From: JBFJVZ01 sp041623895
GTDB taxonomy: Bacteria; Planctomycetota; Planctomycetia; Pirellulales; Pirellulaceae
Length of the DNA stretch: 16,707 nt
NCBI GenBank assembly: GCA_041623895.1
Contig: JBFJVZ010000134.1
Span: 1-16,707 of the forward strand
Reading direction: 5' to 3'
Position 1 is the stretch's first letter. Each line of letters begins with the position of its first letter. The translations under genes and the position numbers were made by a program. The notes under the pieces were generated by a model that saw nothing but the letters and a program-made list of their open reading frames with translations, had not been told where the DNA came from and ran no database searches. Positions 8,049-15,013 of the stretch are shown here, piece after piece.

Positions 8049-8380
8049 TCCGTAACGTTGCGCTGATTCGGTACGTTGCGTTCGGTCACCAGATACTCCA
8101 CACTGACGAGGTCGTGCAGTTTTTAAGTTTCGGTAATGCAGAGGTTTACGTGAATCACTCTCCCGCCGGGAGAGTCGAGCTCTCGGGCCCGGAGAGGGCG
8201 AGTGAACTTTGATGAGCACGGTTCAAGTTGATTGCTGCCCCCAAGCCCTCCCCGGCCGTTTCAACGTCCGAGCCTCCCGGAAGCAGGGTAGTGTAATTCC
8301 TTGCAAACAAACAACTTAGAAACTGCATGACCTCTGACGGTTTCAGGAAAGCTTAGATCGCTCTTGCGGAAACTTTACCC
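8049..8380. other. 332-nt gene-free stretch between queA and the redox operon
   Basis: No convincing coding sequence is visible on either strand. Near the queA end, ACGTTGCG occurs twice (8055-8062 and 8073-8080). The middle holds the palindromic element at 8156-8204. The last 90 nt before the lipoprotein ATG must contain the operon's promoter or leader, but I see no clear -35/-10 pair; TTGCAA at 8301-8306 lacks a good partner at normal spacing. Only a weak ribosome-binding site (GCGGAAA) precedes the 8381 ATG. Confidence 0.5.
8156..8204. repeat. GC-rich palindromic element after queA
   Basis: 8157-8175 is a perfect 9-nt inverted repeat around a single central base (ACTCTCCCG / CGGGAGAGT). 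It is followed by a second short dyad, CTCTC 8180-8184 with GAGAG 8192-8196. The outer ends CACTC (8156-8160) and GAGTG (8200-8204) also pair, so alternative folds are possible. There is no T-run, so it is not a classic intrinsic terminator. It may be a dispersed repeat that ends queA transcription. Confidence 0.5.
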
Positions 8381-9172
8381 ATGCGTTTGCTGGCAATAAG
8401 TCTGATTGGCATCTTGATCTGTGGATGCGGTTCCTCCGAAACGAAAACCAATCCCCCGGCAACTGATTCCGCACAGCCCAGTGAACCTGTGGCGGCTGAA
8501 GATACAAAGCTGAAGACGTCGGCGGCTGCCAGCGAGCCCGTTTCTGACGTTAAGTTTTCTGACTTGGTTGGCCGCATTACTTTGAATGGGCAGATCCCTC
8601 CGCCGCGAAAACTCACCGTCAACAAAGATGTAGAGGTTTGTGGAGCGGTGGATACGGTGGAGGACATTGTCGGCAGCGACGGTGGCGTCGCAAACGTGGT
8701 GATCGAAGTGATTGGCGTCGAAGAGTCGGGGGATTGGCAGTGGCAAGAGCCCCAAGCGGGTTACGTGATCCGCCAAAAAAAGTGCCGGTTCCTGCCCAAC
8801 ATGTTGGTCATTCCAAAGGGCAAACAGATTTCGGTGTACAACGATGATCCGGTCGGCCACAACGTGAATACCGGAGGCTGGAATCAAATGCAGCCACCCG
8901 GCCCCGATCCGATTGTCCGGCCGGTCGAAAGCAAGGCTCCCATCAAAATCGGCTGCAACATTCACAGCTGGATGGAGGGCTGGATTTATCCCGCGCAGAG
9001 TCCCTTTTACGCGGTCACGAAAGCAGATGGAGAGTATTCGATCAAAGCAATTCCGCCTGGCAAATATCGCGTCGTGATTTGGCACGCTTTTTTGGGTCGC
9101 CAAAGAGAACGGATCACGTTGGACGCGGGAAAGGTCAGCAAGCTAAATCATGTTTTTGAAGCCAGGTTTTGA
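8381..9172 (+). CDS. cupredoxin-like lipoprotein (methylamine-utilisation/carboxypeptidase-regulatory type)
   Basis: 263 residues. The N-terminus is a lipoprotein signal (RLLAISLIGILICGC; lipobox ICGC, lipidated Cys16), followed by a Ser/Pro/Glu/Thr-rich linker to about residue 60, so the protein should be membrane-tethered outside the cytoplasm. The middle is cupredoxin-like: VYNDDPVGHNVN supplies His160, and IGCNIHSWM supplies Cys192, His195 and Met198. The C-x2-H-x2-M spacing is that of amicyanin, so a type I (blue) copper electron-transfer site is plausible. The C-terminus (about 205-260, DGEYSIKAIPPGKYRVVIWH) is a carboxypeptidase-regulatory-like beta-sandwich. It precedes the di-haem peroxidases by 118 nt on the same strand and may carry electrons to the downstream enzymes; that role is inferred. 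Similar proteins occur in other planctomycete contexts, so it may not be specific to this locus. Confidence 0.75.
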   Translation: MRLLAISLIGILICGCGSSETKTNPPATDSAQPSEPVAAEDTKLKTSAAASEPVSDVKFSDLVGRITLNGQIPPPRKLTVNKDVEVCGAVDTVEDIVGSDGGVANVVIEVIGVEESGDWQWQEPQAGYVIRQKKCRFLPNMLVIPKGKQISVYNDDPVGHNVNTGGWNQMQPPGPDPIVRPVESKAPIKIGCNIHSWMEGWIYPAQSPFYAVTKADGEYSIKAIPPGKYRVVIWHAFLGRQRERITLDAGKVSKLNHVFEARF

Positions 9173-9207
9173 TTTGTTGCCTTTCATCATCCCGACGCAT
9201 CAACACC

Positions 9208-9270
9208 AGGGCGCAGCTCCTGCCGAGCCGCTCATGCGTTGGCAGCGCGGCTCAGCGGGAGCTTCGCCCT
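9208..9270. repeat. long REP-like hairpin between lipoprotein and first peroxidase gene
   Basis: Arms 9208-9231 and 9247-9270 pair over 24 positions with 21 Watson-Crick pairs, one T-G wobble and two mismatches, around a 15-nt loop. The element lies entirely in the 118-nt gap 9173-9290, ending 20 nt before the preferred ATG at 9291. The sequence (GAGCCGC paired with GCGGCTC, and GGGCG with CGCCC) resembles palindromes I recall as dispersed in Rhodopirellula-type genomes. In mRNA it would form a very stable structure that could attenuate or separate expression of the lipoprotein from the rest of the operon. Confidence 0.75.
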
Positions 9271-9290
9271 CCCGGCCATTGCGAGATCGC

Positions 9291-10370
9291 ATGTCATTTG
9301 CATCGGCGGCGATCGTCGTGCTTTGGTTTGGCAGCTTACCGTTGGCCACGTTGGCCCAAGAACTGAAACCACTTCCCCCGAACGATGAAAAGCCATCAAG
9401 CGAACTGGCCGACTTGGGTAAGTTGCTTTTCTTTGATCCCCGGCTATCCGGTGATGCCACGATCAGTTGTGCGACCTGCCACGATCCCGGCAAGGCGTTT
9501 ACTGATGGGATGCCGCTGTCGACCGGTTACCCGGGATCACGTTACTTTAGAAACACACCCACGCTGCTGGGCGCGGCGGGCCAGGATTTTTTCTATTGGG
9601 ATGCCCGGCTGTCGGGGGATGATCTGCCGTCGCTCGTTCGCGATCACATCGCCGAGGCGCATTTCATGCAGGCCGATGGTCGCTTGGTCATCGAACGTTT
9701 GAGACAGGTTCCTGAATACGAAAAGATGTTTCGCGAGGTCGCCGGCGGCGAGCCGAGTTACGGGAAAATCCTCAACGCCATCGCCGCGTTTGTCGCTTCG
9801 CTTGGGTCCCGGGAGGCTCCGCTTGATCGATACTTGCGCGGTGATCAGACCGCCATGCCGGAAGCGGCCGTGCGGGGACTGGAACTGTTTCGCAGCAAGG
9901 CAGATTGCACTGGCTGTCACTACGGCGAACGATTGTCCGATGGAAAACTACACAATACCGGTGTGCCCGAGAATCCGCAGATCTTTTCCGACCCGCTGCG
10001 GCACATCACGTTTCGACGTTTCATGCGGACGATCGGTGTCGGCCAGTGTGCGACTTTGCGCAAAGACATTGGACACCGCTGTGTAACCAAGGATGCCCAG
10101 GACGACGGCAAGTTTCGTACCCCAAGCTTGCGAGAAGTGAGCCGTACGGCGCCGTACATGCATAACGGCGCGTTTTCAACACTCAGCGAAGTGGTTGCGT
10201 TTTACAACGATGGCGGCGGATCTGATTCCGACGATTTACAACCGCTGGAGTTGTCATCCGAGGAACAGGCAGATTTGGTCGAATTCCTAAAGCAATTGAC
10301 CGGTGAACCGCTGGTGCTCAAGCCGCCGGAATTGCCTGCCTACCAATTAAGAACTTTGGGAGAGTTCTAG
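9291..10370 (+). CDS. di-haem cytochrome c peroxidase/MauG-family protein, IdrP-type
   Basis: 359 residues from ATG 9291. A Sec signal peptide (SFASAAIVVLWFGSLPLATLA, cleavage likely after residue 22) sends it to the periplasm. Two c-type haem sites are visible, CATCH at 60-64 and CTGCH at 206-210, with the family signature APYMHNG near 290 followed by LSEVVAFYNDGG. Bacterial di-haem peroxidases reduce hydrogen peroxide with electrons from small carriers; MauG-like relatives oxidise protein or other substrates. The open frame runs back to 9150, but that start overlaps the lipoprotein gene, would translate the hairpin element and would bury the signal peptide, so 9291 is chosen. The stop is 3 nt before the next gene, a paralogue. 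Together with the Rieske and molybdoenzyme genes this fits a peroxide-detoxifying IdrP role. The family is certain; the Idr assignment rests on context. Confidence 0.85.
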   Translation: MSFASAAIVVLWFGSLPLATLAQELKPLPPNDEKPSSELADLGKLLFFDPRLSGDATISCATCHDPGKAFTDGMPLSTGYPGSRYFRNTPTLLGAAGQDFFYWDARLSGDDLPSLVRDHIAEAHFMQADGRLVIERLRQVPEYEKMFREVAGGEPSYGKILNAIAAFVASLGSREAPLDRYLRGDQTAMPEAAVRGLELFRSKADCTGCHYGERLSDGKLHNTGVPENPQIFSDPLRHITFRRFMRTIGVGQCATLRKDIGHRCVTKDAQDDGKFRTPSLREVSRTAPYMHNGAFSTLSEVVAFYNDGGGSDSDDLQPLELSSEEQADLVEFLKQLTGEPLVLKPPELPAYQLRTLGEF

Positions 10371-10373
10371 CGG

Positions 10374-11666
10374 ATGAGAACAAGTCAAGATTGCCTGCTT
10401 GTATTCTTTTTTGCTGCCACGATTACCGTGCTTGGCTGCGGAAAAAAAGAAACACAAGTCGCCTCTGGCCCAGAAGTCGCGGTCAACGAAGACGCCAAAG
10501 CAAGCGCTGATTCACGCCGCCCGGAACAGACAACGGCAGAGCCTGATGAGGCCGAGGCGAATGCCGCCGATGCAAATGAGACAGCATCTTTGGCCGCTGG
10601 TTTTCCACCGTTGGCGCGATTACCGAAAGTTCCCGTGCCAGCCGACAATCCGTTAACGGATGCGAAAGTAAGTCTCGGCAAGCTGCTGTTCTTCGATGAT
10701 CGTCTCTCCGGTGATCTCGGTACCAGTTGCGCGTCGTGTCACGATCCTCGCTTGGGCTGGGGCGACGGTAACGCGCTCTCACGCGGCTACGCCGGAACGC
10801 AGCATTGGCGTAACTCGCAAACCATCGTCAACTCCGCGTATCTTTCCAAACTGTTTTGGGCTGGCGAATCACCCAGCTTGGAGGCGCAGGCGGACAGCGC
10901 GATCACCGGCAACCTGGCCGGCAACGGCGATCCGGTGATGATCGAAGAGCGGTTGGCACAGATTCCGGAATATGTTGCTTTGTTCCAGGAAGCCTTTGGA
11001 ATCGACCGGCCGACCTACGAACATGTACTCAAGGCGATCGCCTCCTTCGAACGCAGTTCACTTGTTGCCGATAACAGCCCACTTGATCAGTATTTGGCCG
11101 GCGACGAAGCGGCACTCAGTGAAGAGGCGATGCGCGGCAAAGCGCTGTTCCAGGGCAAGGCGGGATGCATTCAGTGTCATCACGGTCCGCTGCTGACGGA
11201 CGAAAAATTTCACAATCTTGGACTTCCCGAGAATCCACTTTTCACCAAGGATCCGCTCCGCCAGGTGTCGTTGCGATACCAGCACTACATTCGCGGTGTA
11301 CCGGAGGAAGTTTATCGGACGGCAACGACGGATCTTGGCCTGTATTACACCACCAAACGCAAATCAGACATGAGCAAGTTTCGCACGCCGCCGCTTCGCT
11401 ACATTTCTTACACCGCCCCCTACATGCACAACGGTGTCTTTGAAACGCTGGAAGACGTGATCGAGTTTTATGATGCCGGCGGGGGCGATCAAGCGGGAAA
11501 CAGTCCCCTGTTGAGACCATTGAATTTGACCGAAGACGAAAAATGGGATCTGCTTGAGTTCTTGGAATCGATGAGCGGCGACGAAATCAGAATGACGCCG
11601 CCCGAACTGCCCGCTTACGAGCCAACGAAAGTTGCGGTCGCGTCAAGGACGAATCCAAATGAATGA
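10374..11666 (+). CDS. di-haem cytochrome c peroxidase/MauG-family lipoprotein, IdrP-type
   Basis: 430 residues. It starts with a lipoprotein signal peptide (lipobox VLGC, lipidated Cys22) and an Ala/Glu/Asp-rich flexible linker to about residue 75, so this copy should be membrane-anchored while its upstream paralogue is soluble. Haem sites are CASCH at 119-123 and CIQCH at 265-269; the APYMHNG signature is near 349-354, followed by LEDVIEFYDAGG. It shares the paralogue's architecture, including a segment before the KFRTP block that carries a D-x-G-x(4)-TK pattern, and the ending PPELPAY, which suggests tandem duplication. The ATG comes 3 nt after the previous stop; its own stop overlaps the Rieske gene by 8 nt, so translation is probably coupled. 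Likely function is peroxide reduction in the periplasm next to the IdrAB-like enzyme. Confidence 0.85.
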   Translation: MRTSQDCLLVFFFAATITVLGCGKKETQVASGPEVAVNEDAKASADSRRPEQTTAEPDEAEANAADANETASLAAGFPPLARLPKVPVPADNPLTDAKVSLGKLLFFDDRLSGDLGTSCASCHDPRLGWGDGNALSRGYAGTQHWRNSQTIVNSAYLSKLFWAGESPSLEAQADSAITGNLAGNGDPVMIEERLAQIPEYVALFQEAFGIDRPTYEHVLKAIASFERSSLVADNSPLDQYLAGDEAALSEEAMRGKALFQGKAGCIQCHHGPLLTDEKFHNLGLPENPLFTKDPLRQVSLRYQHYIRGVPEEVYRTATTDLGLYYTTKRKSDMSKFRTPPLRYISYTAPYMHNGVFETLEDVIEFYDAGGGDQAGNSPLLRPLNLTEDEKWDLLEFLESMSGDEIRMTPPELPAYEPTKVAVASRTNPNE

Positions 11667-12219
11667 CACCAAAGGCTGCCAATCCAAATCGTGCGTTGCT
11701 CGGAGAGGTTTCCTGAAAACGGGCGTGACGGGTGTCGTCACGATGTTGCTGGCCGATGTCTTCCCGGGCCGCGTTCAGGGACAGGATCCCAATCAAAGCA
11801 TTCAGGTCGCTTCGTATCCAAGGGTCGCCGTCGGCAAGGTGTCGCAGTTGGAACAGGACAAACCGATTTGGTTTGCCTACCCGGCTGATGGGCTGCATAC
11901 CGGATGCGTTTTGGTCAAGCTCGGCCGTACGGCGGGTGGAGGCGTTGGCGAGGCACAGGACATTGTCGCTTTTAGCGCACGCTGTACTCATATGGGCGGT
12001 GACATGAGTGACGGATACGTTGCCGACCACAAACTGCTTGGCTGCGGCGAACATCTTTCCACGTACGATCTGACCCGGCATGGCATCCTGGTGGCCGGGC
12101 ATGCAACCGAGTCGCTGCCGCAAATCGTACTTGAAATCCAGGACGACACGATTTTCGCCACCGCGATCGTGGGGCTCTTGTACGGCTACAGCCAAAATCC
12201 AACTTCGGAGCAAGCGTGA
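11659..12219 (+). CDS. idrB: Rieske [2Fe-2S] subunit of AioB/IdrB type, Tat-exported
   Basis: 186 residues from ATG 11659, preceded by AAGGA at good spacing and overlapping the previous stop by 8 nt; an in-frame upstream start at 11632 would overlap more. The N-terminus carries a twin-arginine signal (ARRGFLKTG, Arg15-Arg16), so the folded protein should be exported and may carry the signal-less large subunit with it, as AioB does for AioA. Rieske ligands are Cys109-Thr-His111 and Cys129-Gly-Glu-His132. The spacing between the ligand pairs is 17 residues, against the 15 I know for AioB. The two cysteines that form a disulfide in many Rieske proteins are replaced by Gly and Glu. The ending GLLYGY matches the GLIYG ending of AioB. 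Family certain; IdrB versus AioB is decided by context and by the large subunit. Arsenite oxidase small subunit is the alternative name. Confidence 0.8.
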   Translation: MNDTKGCQSKSCVARRGFLKTGVTGVVTMLLADVFPGRVQGQDPNQSIQVASYPRVAVGKVSQLEQDKPIWFAYPADGLHTGCVLVKLGRTAGGGVGEAQDIVAFSARCTHMGGDMSDGYVADHKLLGCGEHLSTYDLTRHGILVAGHATESLPQIVLEIQDDTIFATAIVGLLYGYSQNPTSEQA

Positions 12220-14927
12220 TGGCGGAATCGAATCCGACGGACCGAGTCCCGTTGCCGCCCGCCGACGCGCAGGTACTGACAACCGCTTGCGACTATTGCA
12301 TCGTCGGTTGCGGCTACAAAGTTTTTACCTGGCCCACAGGGTCGGAGGGCGGCACCGGCGCCAGGGAGAACGCATTGGGTGTTGATTTTCCCACCGAGCA
12401 GTTCACCGGGCAGTGGATCAGCCCGAATGCCCACAGCCAATGCGTGGTTGATGGGAAAAAACACAATGTCGTGATCATCGCCGACCCGGACTCCGCGGTT
12501 GTCAATGTCAACGGCAATCATTCCGTGCGCGGTGGTTGCCTGGCAAAGAAAGTCTATTCACCCGATGGTCCGACCAAGGATCGGCTCAGCCAACCGCAAA
12601 TGCGAATCGGCGGCAAACTGACGCCGGTTTCATGGGAACTTGCTCTGGATGTGATGGCCGAAGTCAGTCAGTACATCTTGGACAAGTTTGGCGTCACTGC
12701 CTGGGGTATGAAGACGTATTCGTATCAGTACTTCGAGAACACTTACGCGATCTCCAAACTGGCATTCGAGTCGATCAAGACACCCGCGTACGCGCCGCAT
12801 GACAAACCGGGACCGGGTAACGACACCGCTGGAATCGACGATACTGGATTGAATACCTTCGCTGCGTCGTACGACGACTGGTCAAAAGCCGACGTGATCT
12901 TCATCTCCGGCACTGATCCGTACGAATCCAAAACGATCATCTTCACCGACTGGATGATGAAGCGAGACAAGAAACTGATCATGGTCATGCCGCGGAAAAC
13001 AACCGGCGCGGCCTGGGCGGAAAAGAACGGCGGACTGTTTCTTCCCATCATCCCGGGGACGGACACGGTGCTGCATCTGGCACTGGCACGCCTGATTCTC
13101 GAAAACGGCTGGCAAGATCAGCAGTTCATCGACAACTTTGTTGCCAGCCGATGGGAAATCGACTCCGGATTCGGCCGCGGAACACGAAACACACCGTGGC
13201 AGTGGCGAACCACTTGGGGAAAGCTGGGGGCGTCGTTCCAGCAGTACAAAGAATGGGTGCTCTCGCAAGAGATCGCGGAACTGGATAAGGCGGCCGAAAT
13301 CACCGGGATCGACGCGGCCTTGATTCAAACAGCAGCGGAGATGATTGCCAAACCGATCGACGGCAAACACCCCCGGACTTCATTCGCGCTGGAGAAAGGC
13401 AACTACTGGAGTAACAACTACCTCAATACGGCCTCCTACGCATCACTCGCGGTAATCTGCGGCGCCGGCAACCGCGAAGGCCGCGTGGTCTCCAGGCTCG
13501 GTGGGCATCAGCGCGGCTGGTACGGCGCCGCCGACTATCCGCGGATCTACTCCCCCGAAAAGGGTCCCGGCCGGCGCAAAAAAGAAATTGATCTCGATCG
13601 CTGGGTCGAAGCCGGAAACCTTCGTTTTGCCTGGGTGATTGGTACTACTTGGTGCCAGGCGATGGCCGCCAGCGCCGAACTGATGCAGACCTTTGAATCG
13701 ATGACGACGGGTAGCCCGCATCAGATCGACAAGGCTGACAAGACGCACGCGGTCGAAGTCTTAAAACAGCGTGTCGATGAAGGCGGCATGTTCATTGTGG
13801 ACCAGGACATTTATCTGCGCAGCCCGATGGGCAGCCAATATGCCGATCTGGTTTTGCCGGCCGCTACGTGGGGCGAAGAAGATTTCACGCGCTGTAATGG
13901 CGAGCGACGTTTGCGCTTGTACAGCAAGTTTTGCGATCCTCCCGGGGAGGCGAAACCCGATTGGTGGATCATCGCACAATTTGCCAAACGGATGGGATTT
14001 GCCGACTACGATTGGAAAGACAGCAATGATGTCTTCGAACAAGCCGCGCGTTTCGGACGAAAAGGAATCCTGAACTACCATCCCCTGGTCCATTACGCGC
14101 AGCAGTCCGGCAAACGCGGTCATGATCTTTTGCGCCAGCTCGGCACGCACGGAATCCAAACGCCTGTACGCTACCGAGACCAGTTGACCGAGCCCGACGA
14201 GTACAAAAAATACGCCGGCTTTCTGGACGATCCCAATACAACAGGAGCGATTGTCGGGACAAAACGTCTTCACGATCCCGAAATCGATCTGGGTGACCCC
14301 GAAGGACCAACCGTCCACATGAAATGGCTGTCCGCATTCGGCTCGCACAGCGGTAAAGCAATCTTGCACAAGACACCTTGGGAGTTGTTTTCCGATTTCT
14401 ACCAGCGGATCACTCCGCGAGGCGACGAGTTTTGGGTCACATCCGGACGCGTCAATGAAATCTGGCAAACCATGTTTGATGATTCGCGACGCGACTACAT
14501 CACCCAACGCTGGCCGGAGCAATGGATAGAGATCCATCCTGATGATGCAAAACGGCATGGCATCGAATCGGGTGACGAAGTTCAAATCACCAACGATGAT
14601 GTCTTGATCCAAACAGCTGGCTTCATCGCTGTCCACGCTGACGAGGCATCTTTCACAAAGCTGCAAGAGAACGGTCACATCCGGGTGGGCCGCGGCGAAA
14701 TGAAAGGGGTGGCCATTGTCACCGACGCCGTGCGGCCGGGTGTGTTGTGGACCAACGCACTGATGCCGGGCTCCCCCGCCAATAGCCTGGTTCATCGCGT
14801 TCCCGATCCAATCACCAACCGCTACCGTTTCAAACTCGGCAAGGGAAAAATCAAAAAACTCGGTGAATCGCCCTACAAATCTGACCTGACAAAAATGTCC
14901 TTCGCACCGCGGACGGTGGTCGTCTGA
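12219..14927 (+). CDS. idrA: molybdopterin oxidoreductase of the AioA/IdrA clade, probable iodate reductase large subunit
   Basis: 902 residues, near the 820-900 of AioA/IdrA. The N-terminus has C24-x2-C27-x3-C31 and then, exactly 70 residues on, Ser102, the C-x2-C-x3-C-x70-S pattern that gives AioA-type enzymes a [3Fe-4S] cluster. There is no signal peptide, consistent with export together with the Tat-bearing Rieske subunit. Further family blocks are NALGVDF, SGTDPYES, IPGTDTVLHLALA, LEKGNYW, RLGGHQRGW, NGERRLRL, RVNEIWQ and the bis-MGD-binding C-terminus. Against my recollection of AioA from Alcaligenes faecalis, the arsenite-contact residues His195 and Glu203 align with Ala204 and Thr213, while Arg419 and His423 match Arg426 and His430. 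That speaks against arsenite as substrate. ATG 12219 overlaps the Rieske stop by one base and has GGAG 8 nt upstream; GTG 12216 is an alternative. Iodate reductase is inferred from the two flanking peroxidase genes and residue loss. Confidence 0.8.
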   Translation: MAESNPTDRVPLPPADAQVLTTACDYCIVGCGYKVFTWPTGSEGGTGARENALGVDFPTEQFTGQWISPNAHSQCVVDGKKHNVVIIADPDSAVVNVNGNHSVRGGCLAKKVYSPDGPTKDRLSQPQMRIGGKLTPVSWELALDVMAEVSQYILDKFGVTAWGMKTYSYQYFENTYAISKLAFESIKTPAYAPHDKPGPGNDTAGIDDTGLNTFAASYDDWSKADVIFISGTDPYESKTIIFTDWMMKRDKKLIMVMPRKTTGAAWAEKNGGLFLPIIPGTDTVLHLALARLILENGWQDQQFIDNFVASRWEIDSGFGRGTRNTPWQWRTTWGKLGASFQQYKEWVLSQEIAELDKAAEITGIDAALIQTAAEMIAKPIDGKHPRTSFALEKGNYWSNNYLNTASYASLAVICGAGNREGRVVSRLGGHQRGWYGAADYPRIYSPEKGPGRRKKEIDLDRWVEAGNLRFAWVIGTTWCQAMAASAELMQTFESMTTGSPHQIDKADKTHAVEVLKQRVDEGGMFIVDQDIYLRSPMGSQYADLVLPAATWGEEDFTRCNGERRLRLYSKFCDPPGEAKPDWWIIAQFAKRMGFADYDWKDSNDVFEQAARFGRKGILNYHPLVHYAQQSGKRGHDLLRQLGTHGIQTPVRYRDQLTEPDEYKKYAGFLDDPNTTGAIVGTKRLHDPEIDLGDPEGPTVHMKWLSAFGSHSGKAILHKTPWELFSDFYQRITPRGDEFWVTSGRVNEIWQTMFDDSRRDYITQRWPEQWIEIHPDDAKRHGIESGDEVQITNDDVLIQTAGFIAVHADEASFTKLQENGHIRVGRGEMKGVAIVTDAVRPGVLWTNALMPGSPANSLVHRVPDPITNRYRFKLGKGKIKKLGESPYKSDLTKMSFAPRTVVV

Positions 14928-15013
14928 ACCCGGAATTTCTGGATATACTGTGGGCCAAATGTTGGCGATGGATTGCCCCCACTTTTTCAATCCAAATCGG
15001 GAGCAAGAGTCCG

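Noticed and set aside
8301..8380. Possible sigma-70 promoter for the redox operon (TTGCAA at 8301)
   Set aside because: No convincing -10 hexamer at 16-18 nt spacing; not reported as a feature.
9150..9290. Upstream start for the first peroxidase at 9150 (or 9234)
   Set aside because: It would overlap the lipoprotein gene and translate the palindromic element, and it would place the signal peptide about 48 residues inside the protein (about 20 for 9234).
11632..11658. Upstream start for the Rieske protein at 11632
   Set aside because: It increases overlap with the preceding gene and adds nine residues ahead of a good Tat signal; ATG 11659 has a better-placed AAGGA.
11659..14927. Straight assignment of the last two operon genes as AioBA arsenite oxidase
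   Set aside because: Two of four arsenite-contact residues appear replaced, two MauG-like peroxidase genes are in the same operon, and no arsenic gene is nearby. It remains the main alternative.
13761..14990. 409-residue open frame on the minus strand opposite the molybdoenzyme gene
   Set aside because: It lies fully antisense to a gene with clear family motifs, and its translation shows no recognisable domain; it is a by-product of codon bias.
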